A stretch of 64,000 nt of DNA from M3007 sp041392625. GTDB lineage: Bacteria; Bacteroidota; Bacteroidia; Chitinophagales; Saprospiraceae. Under the pieces are notes generated by a model. It ran no database searches, was not told the origin of the DNA, and saw only the letters and a list, made by a program, of their open reading frames with translations. The translations under genes and the position numbers were made by a program. Location: assembly GCA_041392625.1 (NCBI GenBank), contig JAWKLR010000009.1, positions 62,001 to 126,000 of the forward strand, written 5' to 3'. Numbering within the stretch: the first letter of the stretch is position 1; every line of letters begins with the position of its first letter. This document shows positions 10,006 to 19,158 of this stretch, piece by piece.

Positions 10006-11045
10006 CTAATTCTCCAATTTCAATTTCTCCTCTTCGCCGGAACATTCATACTCCGGTGCCTGTTCGTGCAGGCTTTCGCCATTCAAAATGCGTTCATAAA
10101 TGGTGAGGTAATCGGTTGCCATCCGACGGGATGAATAGAGGTCACAAACGTATTCATGACAGCGCTTGTTGCCAAAGGAATCGGCATTTTGAATGGCTGT
10201 CTGCAACTCGGATTTCTTTACGGACAAACAACCAAAATCTGAATACACCGCATCGACCCGACCAGTGCCTCCGGCCAGTTGTCCTTTAAGGTTATCCCTG
10301 CTCCCTAACAACTCGGGGAGCGAACCAAACGGAGTACCAAACACCGGGCATCCAAAGTACAGGCTCTCTACAATTGCCAATCCAAATGGCTCATGCCATA
10401 GCACCGGATACACCAGGCCCTTTGATCCGTTGAGCAGAACATTTTTTCCATCTCCGCCTACCATACCGTGAAACCGGACGTGCGGATTCAGGGTAAACCT
10501 TCGGGATTTTATCTGAACACGTGTCCCCCCAATTACATGCAGCCGCACGTCTGCTTTTTTGGTTAATTCAATAGCCCCACGGACGTTTTTAACACGAAGC
10601 CCCGCATCCCCTAAAAAATGAAAATACATTCTTCTGTTGCGCAGGTTGGGTTCGCCATAATCGTTGAAGTCAATTCCATTGTAAACAAAAACGGAGCCCC
10701 CATGCCTGCGAGCCTGGTTTTTTGACAAAAAGACCGTGTTTTTTGGAAATACCTTTGATTCCTTGCTGTTTTGATGGTAGGTGAGTATGCTCGGCTTGGG
10801 GAGTTCTTCTTCGATATCGTCATGAAGATGGACCAGGTCCACTTCATCCGGAATTTGCTCGCTCAAGGGCTTTTTCGGATCCAGTTCCAAAACCGTCGCA
10901 AACGGGCAGGTGGACTTGCGTTTTACGAGGTAGGTGATCTCGTGCCCCATGGCAACCAATTCCTTTCAAGCCACCAGATAATGCGCTCCACCCCGCCATA
11001 AGTATGAACGGGAATTTGCCCATTGTGAACTATTAATATATGCAT
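10006..11045 (-). CDS. Family 4 glycosyltransferase, frameshift near the start
   Basis: Retaining GT-B glycosyltransferase. The main frame (10006-10959) holds the C-terminal nucleotide-sugar domain with LVYPVLWHEPFGLAIVESLYFGCPVFGTPFGSLPEL, the E-x7-E type region of family GT4. Its own first codons are not a real start. A second frame from an ATG at 11045 encodes the missing N-terminus, MHILIVHNGQIPVHTYGGVE RIIWWL, which is the standard GT4 opening with the GG(V)E loop. The two join at about 10966-10970 if one base is added, giving ...WWL-x-KELVAMGHEITYLVKR. The restored protein has about 346 aa. The acceptor is unknown; LPS, capsule or small glycolipid are all possible. The orientation is shared with crtZ downstream. 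Confidence 0.82.
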
Positions 11046-11435
11046 ACGTCAGGAGACTTGGGATGTACATTTAGGTTGAAAACAGACCTGAAAACATGTG
11101 CCTGCCTTTTGCTAGCAAAGTTCTAATTTCTGGAGACTTCACCCAATGACTTATTAAAAAAATTATAATTTATTCATATAGGTTCCTACCGGAAATAATC
11201 AACAGTCAAACAACGCCTCTGTACCGTTTCATGGTAAAAACCAAACCCCAAACTAACGATTTGAGCAGGCATTATGTTGACAAGCATATACCAAATAAGC
11301 ATATCTTTCTACCAATGACATAGAGTCCAAATTTTTCATCCGGGATTCACTGATTAAACCCAGGTGATGATGCATCTTTGCAGGGACAAACACGCTGTTC
11401 TTAACCATTGAATCAGGCCCTTGTCCTTTACGATC
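11046..11435. other. Divergent intergenic region, glycosyltransferase / folC
   Basis: 390 bp between the divergently read glycosyltransferase and folC genes. It should hold both promoters. It is AT-rich, with no exact TANNTTTG box on either strand and no convincing small gene. Confidence 0.45.
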
Positions 11436-12740
11436 ATGACTTATAAAGAGACCCTCGATTTCCTGTATGCACAACTACCTATGTTTCAGCGCGTGGGCGC
11501 TGTTGCCTACAAGAAGGGTTTAGACAACATCTTGGCGTTATGCGAAGCTCTCGGAAACCCTCAGAATAAATTTAAAAGCATCCATATTGCCGGAACAAAT
11601 GGCAAGGGTTCTGTCAGCCACATTCTGGCTTCCATTTGCCAGGAAGCCGGCCTGAAAACGGGTCTGTATACCAGTCCGCATTACAGAGATTTCAGGGAAC
11701 GAATCAAGCTGGATGGTCAATTGGTGCCCGAGGACTATGTTGTCCAGTTTGTAGAAGACACCATGCATCTGATTGATCAAATCAAGCCTTCCTATTTTGA
11801 GTTGACGGTTGCAATGGCTTTTGACTATTTTGCAAAACAAAAGGCAGATGTAGCTATCGTGGAAGTGGGCTTGGGTGGCCGGCTGGACAGCACAAATATC
11901 TTGTCGCCCCTATTGAGTATCATCACCAACATCGGGTTTGATCACATGGCCGTACTCGGCAATACACTCGAACTGATCGCAGGGGAGAAAGCCGGAATTA
12001 TCAAACCCTACACCCCGGTACTGATCAGTGAAACCCATCCCCAAACTGCGCCTGTATTCACCCAAAAAGCCCGGGACTTGAATGCTCCCATTTTATTTGC
12101 CGACCAAATAAGTGAAATCCAGGTAATTGATTCCAGCAGAACCGACAACTGGGACTACGAAATCACAATACCCCAAAAAGGAGTGTTTCAAATACAATCG
12201 GATGCAATTGGTCCATATCAGAATAAAAACATCCTGTGTGTCTGGCAGGCATGCGAATGGCTAAAGAACATTCCCGAATTTAGTTCCATGGTTAAAACGG
12301 ATTTTGATGAAGCCCGAATGAATGGACTCAAATCAGTTCGCACCTCCACCCGATTTATCGGCCGTTGGCATATTCTCGGTGAAGAGCCTACCGTTTTAGC
12401 AGATAGTGCACACAATGAAAGTGGGCTGAAACTGCTCTTTCAAGGAATTGAAAACATATCCTTTGAGCAACTGCATGTTGTATGTGGCTTTGCAAATGAC
12501 AAAGAACTGGACGGGATTTTGCCACTGTTTCCAAAGAAAGCCAAGTACTATTTTGCGAAAGCCGATGTGCCCAGAGGGTTGGACGCTACAACACTACAAG
12601 AAACTGCCGGGTTGTACAATCTGCGGGGAGAAGCCTGCACCTCCGTTCCGGAAGCCTTGAATACTGCAAAAAAACACGCTAAAAAGCAGGATTTGATCCT
12701 GGTTTGCGGGAGCATCTTTGTGCTTGCTGAGCTTGTTTGA
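11436..12740 (+). CDS. folC: Bifunctional folylpolyglutamate/dihydrofolate synthase
   Basis: 434-aa ATP-dependent ligase of the Mur-ligase fold that adds glutamate to dihydropteroate or folates. It shows the P-loop GTNGKGS (residues 53-59), the FELTVAMAFDYFAKQKADVA region, the DSTNI/NIGFDH loops (LGGRLDSTNI, ITNIGFDHMAVLG) and EKAGIIK, all family landmarks, and a C-terminal domain with ADSAHNESGL. The frame opens at a TTG at 11421; the ATG at 11436 (MTYKETLDFLYAQLPMFQR) matches usual FolC N-termini. The TonB-dependent receptor gene follows 132 bp later. No other folate gene is nearby. Confidence 0.94.
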   Translation: MTYKETLDFLYAQLPMFQRVGAVAYKKGLDNILALCEALGNPQNKFKSIHIAGTNGKGSVSHILASICQEAGLKTGLYTSPHYRDFRERIKLDGQLVPEDYVVQFVEDTMHLIDQIKPSYFELTVAMAFDYFAKQKADVAIVEVGLGGRLDSTNILSPLLSIITNIGFDHMAVLGNTLELIAGEKAGIIKPYTPVLISETHPQTAPVFTQKARDLNAPILFADQISEIQVIDSSRTDNWDYEITIPQKGVFQIQSDAIGPYQNKNILCVWQACEWLKNIPEFSSMVKTDFDEARMNGLKSVRTSTRFIGRWHILGEEPTVLADSAHNESGLKLLFQGIENISFEQLHVVCGFANDKELDGILPLFPKKAKYYFAKADVPRGLDATTLQETAGLYNLRGEACTSVPEALNTAKKHAKKQDLILVCGSIFVLAELV

Positions 12741-12872
12741 AAAACCACAAGGAACGGCAAATCCCATTCAAAGGCAACGGCTGGCAATTATTTGGCGCCA
12801 AAGGGACAGAGCCATTCTTTGGATTTCCGTTTCTTTACGGCCTCAAATACTTTTTTACCACAAGCACTTTCC

Positions 12873-15413
12873 ATGCTCAAGCACATACTCGGTTCCGTTT
12901 TAGCCATTTTCTTGTTTGTTCAACATGCGTATTCCCAGGAAACAGCAACAGTTTATGGCCGCATCACCGATGCCGCAACCAACGAACCGATCGAACTCGT
13001 AACTGTATTTGTAAAAGATGGAGGCGGTGGAGCAATATCGGATGAAAAAGGAAATTTTGCAGTCCAGATACCCGCCGGGAAACGCACCACCATAGGGTTC
13101 CGACGAATTGCCTATAAAGAAACCACTGCCGATATTCTGCCGCTTGCTGCAAATGCACGGTATGCGCTTGATGTGGCACTGGCCCCTTCTCAGTCAAACC
13201 TGGAAGTGGTTATTCGAGACCGAAGACTGGATGATGGGGGCATGGTCAAAGAAAGCAATATGAAAGCCCTGAAGGTGCTGCCCAGTTCAACCGGAAACCT
13301 GGAAAGTGTGCTGCCACATATTGCACTGGGAACATCGGCTGGAGCCGGCGGAGAACTGACATCCCAGTATCAGGTACGTGGCGGAAACTACGATGAAAAC
13401 CTGGTATATGTCAATGACTTTGAGATTTACCGTCCACAGCTCATTCGGGCCGGGCAGCAAGAGGGCCTCACGTTTCCCAACCTAAACCTCATGAGTAGCC
13501 TGTCCTTCTCATCCGGAGGGTTTCAGGCTAAATATGGGGATAAGATGTCGTCGGTACTTGATATCAAATACAAACGTCCGGACAGTTTACGTGCCAGTGC
13601 GTCTGCCAGTTTGCTTGGCGGGAGTGCACACGTAGAAGGAAGTATAAAGTCAAAAAAAGACGACTATAGGGCACTGCGGTATTTGGTTGGCGCCCGGTAC
13701 AAAACCACCAAACTCCTGCTGGGTAGCCTGGATGTGCAAGGTGAATACACCCCAAATTTTGCTGACATTCAAGCCTATATCACTTACGATCTGAACGACG
13801 ACTGGCAACTCGGGTTGATTGGAAACTACAACCGATCAGAATACCAGTACATTCCGCAAAGCCTGTCGCGTGCCTTTGGTTTGATTGATTTTGCCCTTCA
13901 ACTTCGCTCCGCTTTTGAAGGACAGGAGGTTGACGACTTCACACAAGGAATGGGAGGTGTTTCATTGACTTACCTGCCCGATCGGGAACGCAACCCCATT
14001 TATCACAAATTCCTGGCATCTGCCTACCGGAGCCAGGAAAACGAACGATTTGATATTTTAGGGTATTACATCCTCGGGGAAATCGACTCCAATTTGGGCT
14101 CCGATAATTTTGGAGAGATTGTGAATGTGCTTGGAACCGGCACTCAGCATACCTGGGTGCGCAACTACCTGACCCTCGATGTTCGCAACGCCGAATACCG
14201 TGGTGGTATTGAATACCAGAACGACAACACGGAGGAAGGCCTTACACGAAGCCATTTTTTACAATGGTCTGCCAAATGGCAGAACGAGGCGATCCTGGAT
14301 AAAATTAATGAATGGGAACGCCTGGACTCAGCACTCTACTCATTGCCGTACGACACAACAGTTTTGCTGGTACGCAACGTGCTCAAAACACGCAATGAAT
14401 TGAACAGCAACCGGATCAGTGGATTCATCCAGGATACCTGGACCTGGAGACAGGACGGCAAACGCGAACTGCAAATGCATGCAGGCATTCGCGGTCAGTA
14501 CTGGGATCTGAACCAGGTCTGGTTTGTCAGCCCACGTGTCCAGTTTTTATACAAGCCTCTAAATACTACCAAAGACATTTCCTACCGACTCGCCGGTGGG
14601 CTCTATTTCCAACCTGCATTTTACAGGGAAATGCGACAACTGGATGGGTCTGTAAATACCAATATCCGCTCCCAAAAAAGCGGACATGTTGTGGCAGGAT
14701 TCACCTACGACTTTCTTTGGGGAAAGCGCAACCCGACCAAAATGCGCCTCATCACAGAAATGTATTACAAACAAATGTGGGATCTGGTATCCTATGACCT
14801 GGACAACGTGCGTATCCGCTATGCCGGTACAAACAACTCCAGAGGATATGCAACCGGATTTGATGTGCGTCTGAATGGTGAGTTTGTAGATGGTGCAGAA
14901 AGTTGGGTCAACCTCTCTTTCCTCCGCACCAGAGAAAGCCTGGATGGAATTCAACACCGCTTTCGGGAAGTCGGAGATTTGGACGGAAAAGATGTTAAGG
15001 ACGTTCCCCGACCCACCGATCGGTTGATGACCCTTTCCATGTTTTTCCAGGATTATATGCGAAAAAATAAAAACGCCAAAATGCACCTCAACTTTACTGT
15101 AGGTTCCGGGCTGCCCTTTGGGGTCGTGGGTAACAACCAGATATACCGCAATCCTTATCGTTTTAAGCCATACCACCGTGTAGACATTGGCTTTTCCTTA
15201 TTGCTTTGGAATGAATCCTGGCGCAATCACCGGCCTAAGCATTTTTTACGCTTTACCAGAAACACCTGGGTCAGCCTGGAAGTATTTAACCTGATGAAGG
15301 TTGCGAATGAGGCGTCGAACATCTGGATCAAAACCATTTACAACACGCAGTATGCTATTCCAAATTACCTCACCGGACGACGGGTCAACCTTCGGTTTCG
15401 GATGGATTTTTAA
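12873..15413 (+). CDS. TonB-dependent receptor with carboxypeptidase-like domain
   Basis: 846-aa outer-membrane receptor. The ATG at 12873 starts a signal peptide (MLKHILGSVLAIFLFVQHAY, cut after SQ). Residues ~24-110 form a carboxypeptidase regulatory-like domain (VYGRITDAATNEPIELVTVF). Next is the plug, with SSTGNLESVLPHIALGTSAGAGGELTSQ and YQVRGGNYDENLVYVNDFEI. The rest is a 22-strand-type barrel ending in LTGRRVNLRFRMDF, with the terminal aromatic residue typical of outer-membrane barrels. It imports an unknown ligand powered by TonB/ExbB/ExbD. No SusD partner lies next to it, so it is not a SusCD pair. A repeat element begins 7 bp after the stop. Confidence 0.92.
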   Translation: MLKHILGSVLAIFLFVQHAYSQETATVYGRITDAATNEPIELVTVFVKDGGGGAISDEKGNFAVQIPAGKRTTIGFRRIAYKETTADILPLAANARYALDVALAPSQSNLEVVIRDRRLDDGGMVKESNMKALKVLPSSTGNLESVLPHIALGTSAGAGGELTSQYQVRGGNYDENLVYVNDFEIYRPQLIRAGQQEGLTFPNLNLMSSLSFSSGGFQAKYGDKMSSVLDIKYKRPDSLRASASASLLGGSAHVEGSIKSKKDDYRALRYLVGARYKTTKLLLGSLDVQGEYTPNFADIQAYITYDLNDDWQLGLIGNYNRSEYQYIPQSLSRAFGLIDFALQLRSAFEGQEVDDFTQGMGGVSLTYLPDRERNPIYHKFLASAYRSQENERFDILGYYILGEIDSNLGSDNFGEIVNVLGTGTQHTWVRNYLTLDVRNAEYRGGIEYQNDNTEEGLTRSHFLQWSAKWQNEAILDKINEWERLDSALYSLPYDTTVLLVRNVLKTRNELNSNRISGFIQDTWTWRQDGKRELQMHAGIRGQYWDLNQVWFVSPRVQFLYKPLNTTKDISYRLAGGLYFQPAFYREMRQLDGSVNTNIRSQKSGHVVAGFTYDFLWGKRNPTKMRLITEMYYKQMWDLVSYDLDNVRIRYAGTNNSRGYATGFDVRLNGEFVDGAESWVNLSFLRTRESLDGIQHRFREVGDLDGKDVKDVPRPTDRLMTLSMFFQDYMRKNKNAKMHLNFTVGSGLPFGVVGNNQIYRNPYRFKPYHRVDIGFSLLLWNESWRNHRPKHFLRFTRNTWVSLEVFNLMKVANEASNIWIKTIYNTQYAIPNYLTGRRVNLRFRMDF

Positions 15414-15420
15414 TGATAAA

Positions 15421-15468
15421 TTAAGAGCCTGTTTGGGACTTTATGTTTGGGCTGCAATCGGCAAATTT
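15421..15468 (+). repeat. Half copy of dispersed palindromic repeat
   Basis: These 48 bases match the left arm of the element at 32109-32156 with one difference (C for A in GGGAATTT). The right arm is absent; an AT-rich stretch follows. It lies between the receptor stop and the metK promoter. Confidence 0.75.
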
Positions 15469-15568
15469 TGTTTTATTTTTCGTTATAACTTTCGCCGTAG
15501 AACCCGACTCTAATAAATAAGTTCGACCTTGAGGTCCCATCGAATTTTTTATTTCCAGCCAGTAAAAG

Positions 15569-15576
15569 TACCTTTG
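15569..15576 (+). promoter_or_regulatory. Putative metK -7 promoter box TACCTTTG
   Basis: Exact TANNTTTG match 84 bp upstream of the metK ATG, implying a leader of about 80 nt. I see no SAM-riboswitch core in that leader. Confidence 0.5.
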
Positions 15577-15660
15577 CGGCGCTTTATTTTTTTCAGCACA
15601 TTTTGAAAAAAATAAGCACCAAGTAAAATCTATATTTCTCATTAAGGATATTCATTTATC

Positions 15661-16911
15661 ATGCCATATCTATTTACCTCAGAATCTGTCTCCGAAGGGC
15701 ATCCAGACAAGGTTTCAGATCAAATCAGCGATGCCATTCTCGATGAGTTTTTGCGACAAGACCCCAACTCAAAGGTGGCTTGTGAAACCCTCGTTACTAC
15801 TGGCCTCGTTGTTGTAGCCGGAGAAGTACGTTCACAAGCCTATGTCGATGTGCAGGAAACAGCCCGCGAGGCCATCCAGCGCATTGGTTACACCAAGGCA
15901 GAATATCAGTTTGAAGCCAAAAGCTGTGGTGTTATCAGCGCCATCCACGAACAAAGTGCAGACATCGCTCAGGGTGTTGATGTGGGCAAAAAAGAAGAAG
16001 AGCAAGGCGCCGGCGACCAGGGTATGATGTTCGGTTATGCTACCGACGAAACAGACAACTACATGCCGCTGGCTCTCGACCTGGCACACCGCCTGCTTCG
16101 CGAGTTGGCAGACATCCGCCATGAAGGTAAAAAAATGAAATACCTGCGTCCGGATGCCAAGAGCCAGGTGACCATCGAATACAACGACCGCCACCAGCCA
16201 AAACGCATCGATGCCATTGTGATTAGCACTCAGCACGATGAAGACATCGACCAGGAAAAAATTGCAAGCGATATTCAACGCATTCTCATTCCGCGTGTGA
16301 AAAAAGCATTGCCAAGTCGCATCCAACGCTTGTTTAACAAGGAGATTAAATACTTTATCAATCCTACCGGAAAATTCGTTATCGGTGGACCACACGGTGA
16401 CACAGGCCTTACCGGCCGTAAAATCATCGTTGATACCTATGGTGGTAAAGGTGCTCACGGTGGAGGCGCTTTCTCCGGCAAAGATTCTTCAAAAGTGGAC
16501 CGGTCTGCAGCCTATGCAACACGCCACATTGCAAAGAATGTTGTTGCCGCAGGATTGGCTCGCCAGTGTCTCATCCAGGTTGCATACGCTATTGGAGTTG
16601 CACAACCGGTTGGTTTGTATGTAAACACCTACGGAACCTGCGCAGTGAAGGGCATGAAAGACGGCGAAATCGCAGAAAAACTGATGGGAATGAAGGAATT
16701 CGACCTTCGTCCTGCAGCGATCGTATCCCGCTTTGGACTTAAAAATCCGATTTTCTCTGAAACAGCAGCGTACGGACACTTTGGCCGTGAGCCAGAAATG
16801 AAGACTGTAAAAATCGGACTCAATGGTGCTGCAAAGGAAAAACAGGTTGAAACATTTACCTGGGAAAAACTGGATGCAGTGGATGCAGTAAAAAAAGCAT
16901 TTAATCTGTAA
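15661..16911 (+). CDS. metK: S-adenosylmethionine synthetase
   Basis: 416-aa cytosolic enzyme that makes S-adenosylmethionine from methionine and ATP. Signatures: FTSESVSEGHPDKVSDQISDA at the start, GAGDQGMMFGYA (ATP-binding hexapeptide GAGDQG), GGPHGDTGLTGRKIIVDTYG, and GGGAFSGKDSSKVDRSAAY (P-loop-like nonapeptide GGGAFSGKD). Length is slightly above the E. coli enzyme (384). SAM made here would feed methyltransferases. It stands as a single-gene unit: a -7 box lies 84 bp upstream and a strong terminator follows directly. Confidence 0.98.
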   Translation: MPYLFTSESVSEGHPDKVSDQISDAILDEFLRQDPNSKVACETLVTTGLVVVAGEVRSQAYVDVQETAREAIQRIGYTKAEYQFEAKSCGVISAIHEQSADIAQGVDVGKKEEEQGAGDQGMMFGYATDETDNYMPLALDLAHRLLRELADIRHEGKKMKYLRPDAKSQVTIEYNDRHQPKRIDAIVISTQHDEDIDQEKIASDIQRILIPRVKKALPSRIQRLFNKEIKYFINPTGKFVIGGPHGDTGLTGRKIIVDTYGGKGAHGGGAFSGKDSSKVDRSAAYATRHIAKNVVAAGLARQCLIQVAYAIGVAQPVGLYVNTYGTCAVKGMKDGEIAEKLMGMKEFDLRPAAIVSRFGLKNPIFSETAAYGHFGREPEMKTVKIGLNGAAKEKQVETFTWEKLDAVDAVKKAFNL

Positions 16912-16947
16912 TCAGACTTTTCTGTTTCCGCTAAGCGGACGAACCAT

Positions 16948-16986
16948 ATCCCGAATTTTGGCCTGTGCCAGGATTCGGGATTTTTT
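16948..16986 (+). terminator. Rho-independent terminator of metK
   Basis: ATCCCGAAT pairs with ATTCGGGAT, with an inner TGGC/GCCA extension, followed by six T. It starts 37 bp after the metK stop. Confidence 0.9.
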
Positions 16987-17063
16987 GTCAGATTAAACCC
17001 CAAACCTTGGAGCTGGTCTAATTCAGCATTACTACTTATTTGAATACTGAACCAAGCTACCCT

Positions 17064-18401
17064 ATGAAAAAGACGATCTACCTTCTTTTCCTTCTACTCA
17101 CCGCCACAGCACATGCCCAGGTAACCCTAAAGCCCACCATTGGATTGAACTCCGAACCCCTGGGCACTGACTCCATTTGCACCATCCCCTGGTATTTGGG
17201 AGAATTTGAGGATTCCGGGCTGATGGTTGGCGACACCGCTTTTGACTTCACATTATATAGCATGGATGGACAAGCATTCAACCTGGCAAGTGTATTAGAG
17301 AGCGGGAAACCGGTTGTCCTTGTTGGAGGCAACTACACCTGTCCCGTTTTCAGAAATAAAGTCCCGGACCTGAACAGCCTGATCGAAACGTACGGCGATT
17401 CCGTATTTTTTGCAATCATTTATGGGATAGAGGCCCACCCAGATATTGATATTAGCCCTTATTTTGGCTATGTGAATACCGGGGCACAAAACATCAATGC
17501 CGGCATTCTGTACCAGCAGCCACTCACTTATGGTCAGCGACTGGATATTGGTGAGGATATGCTTTCTGAAATGGACATAGATGCGCCGGTGTATTTCGAC
17601 GGACCATGTAACCCATGGTGGGCACACTATGGTCCGGCACCCAACAATGCCTACCTGATCGGAACCGATGGAATTGTATATGCCAAACACGGTTGGTTCA
17701 ACCGTTATCCACAGGATATGGCCTGTGATCTTGATGCCTATTTCAACTCCAACTGTGATCCGGGTAGTGGAAATAACAACGGGCAATTTGTTTTTGAAAA
17801 AATCAGCCAGGATACTGTGTATGGCATACCGGGAATCACATTGTACACCGAAGCGGAGTTGCGCAATGAAAGCGATGCTCCAGTCGAAATTCTGGTCAAA
17901 CGGCTGCTGAACAACCTACCGAATGGCTGGGAAAGTTCGCTCTGCCTGGATGTGTGCTACCCCAGTTCTGTCGACTCCACGCTGGTACTGTTGGAGCCTG
18001 GAGAAACCCAATCCTTCCATTTTTATTTCTATACCGACGACCACGATCCCGGTTTTGGACATGCACGGGTGGGGTTCCGAAATCAGGCTAACTTTCAAAA
18101 CAGCGTAGTATATAACGTTTTTGGAAGTACGGATGTAAGCACCAATACGCTGGAAAAACAAGCAGAGGGTTTGCTAAAAATTTGGCCCAATCCAGGGTAT
18201 GGACAGTATTTTATCTCTGACATCCCAACAGCAGAAAGGATTCAAATTTTGGACCTGCAAGGCCAGGTTGTCTACAGCGATACCTTCTCTCAACGATTGG
18301 ACATACTCACTTTGCCGTCCGGATTTTACATAGTGCAGGTTATGGATGGTGCTGGCAGAATGTTTGCTCAAAACAAACTTGTAAAAGTTTCAGCGGAGTA
18401 G
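17064..18401 (+). CDS. Secreted deiodinase-like thioredoxin-fold protein with T9SS type A sorting domain
   Basis: 445 aa. Signal peptide MKKTIYLLFLLLTATAHAQ. Residues ~60-240 resemble the iodothyronine-deiodinase-like branch of the thioredoxin fold: VVLVGGNYTCPVFRNKVPDL with a single active-site Cys93, then FFAIIYGIEAHP, matching the deiodinase VYIxEAHP segment. The middle is an Ig-like sheet domain. The last ~75 residues are a type A T9SS tail (IWPNPGYGQYF, LPSGFYIVQVMDG, KLVKV), so it should be exported and attached or released by the T9SS. The open frame begins earlier at a TTG (17040), but the ATG at 17064 starts the signal peptide. Enzyme activity is not shown; a role in peroxide or thiol chemistry outside the cell is inference. 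Confidence 0.85.
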   Translation: MKKTIYLLFLLLTATAHAQVTLKPTIGLNSEPLGTDSICTIPWYLGEFEDSGLMVGDTAFDFTLYSMDGQAFNLASVLESGKPVVLVGGNYTCPVFRNKVPDLNSLIETYGDSVFFAIIYGIEAHPDIDISPYFGYVNTGAQNINAGILYQQPLTYGQRLDIGEDMLSEMDIDAPVYFDGPCNPWWAHYGPAPNNAYLIGTDGIVYAKHGWFNRYPQDMACDLDAYFNSNCDPGSGNNNGQFVFEKISQDTVYGIPGITLYTEAELRNESDAPVEILVKRLLNNLPNGWESSLCLDVCYPSSVDSTLVLLEPGETQSFHFYFYTDDHDPGFGHARVGFRNQANFQNSVVYNVFGSTDVSTNTLEKQAEGLLKIWPNPGYGQYFISDIPTAERIQILDLQGQVVYSDTFSQRLDILTLPSGFYIVQVMDGAGRMFAQNKLVKVSAE

Positions 18402-18419
18402 AAATAAAAGCACATTGAG

Positions 18420-18464
18420 CCGGTTTGGGGTTTGGGTTCACAGTGAGCCCAAACCCCAAACCGG
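18420..18464. terminator. Long perfect hairpin between converging genes
   Basis: ccggtttggggtttggg, an 11-base loop, and its exact 17-base complement. It lies 18 bp after the secreted protein stop and 3 bp from the stop of the convergent FMN reductase gene. Probably a bidirectional terminator, although no T-tract follows on either side. Confidence 0.7.
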
Positions 18465-18467
18465 TAC

Positions 18468-19046
18468 TTAATGACGCGCCAAAGCAGCCATGGCACGTTT
18501 CTCGGCCACTGCTTCCGACAGGAACAAAAACTGCTCGCAGAACGCATTCAGGTTCTTTTCAAAGCCAGAACCGGTCAGGCTGCCATCTTCTTCAAAATGT
18601 TCCGTTACCTTGGGTGTAGTCAACATTTTAGGTATTGGAATTCCGCCAATACCCAGAACAAGTTGCTGCATGGTCATAGCAGCGCGGATTCCCCCCAGTG
18701 CTCCTGTTGAGACCGAAGCGATGCCGATTACTTTCATGGCAAACTCCTGCTCTTTAAGATAGTCTACCGCATTTTTTAAGGCAGATGTATACGCGCCATT
18801 GTATTCGGGAGAGACAAAAATATGGGCATCGGAATGCCGGATCTTTTCTGCAAACTCATTGAGACCAGCTGGTGGGTTGGGATGCCGGTGCAGAACCTCT
18901 TCCATAATGGGAAACTCATAATCGGCCAGGTCCAAAACTTCAACAGAGTGGCTGGTTTGCGACTGAATGTATTTTTGCAACCCAAGTGCAACACGATGAG
19001 AGTTGCGGTTGATTCGGGTACTTGCTGAAAGGATTGTAATGTGCAT
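18468..19046 (-). CDS. NADPH-dependent FMN reductase family protein
   Basis: 192-aa flavodoxin-fold oxidoreductase. Start MHITILSASTRINRNSHRVA shows the FMN phosphate-binding loop, and SPEYNGAYTSALKNAVDYL is the hallmark of the NAD(P)H-dependent FMN reductase/azoreductase-like family. GIASVSTGALGGIRAAMTMQ also fits. It is predicted to pass electrons from NAD(P)H through FMN to quinones, dyes or metals; the real substrate is unknown. The frame extends to 19121, but the ATG at 19046 aligns with family starts. It is read divergently from the HAD phosphatase gene, with 112 bp between them. Confidence 0.9.
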   Translation of the reverse strand: MHITILSASTRINRNSHRVALGLQKYIQSQTSHSVEVLDLADYEFPIMEEVLHRHPNPPAGLNEFAEKIRHSDAHIFVSPEYNGAYTSALKNAVDYLKEQEFAMKVIGIASVSTGALGGIRAAMTMQQLVLGIGGIPIPKMLTTPKVTEHFEEDGSLTGSGFEKNLNAFCEQFLFLSEAVAEKRAMAALARH

Positions 19047-19158
19047 GCTGTTTGTGTTTATACGTTCGGGTAGTTGTTGCAGGATAAACCAATTCCAAAT
19101 GGCTTTGTTCAAAATCCACACAATCCTTCTACCTTTACCCTACACTAAAATCTGCTTT

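Noticed and set aside
15477..15660. Possible SAM riboswitch before metK
   Set aside because: No conserved SAM-I, SAM-II or SAM/SAH core or pairing pattern was found in the leader; it is mostly AT-rich sequence with a promoter box.
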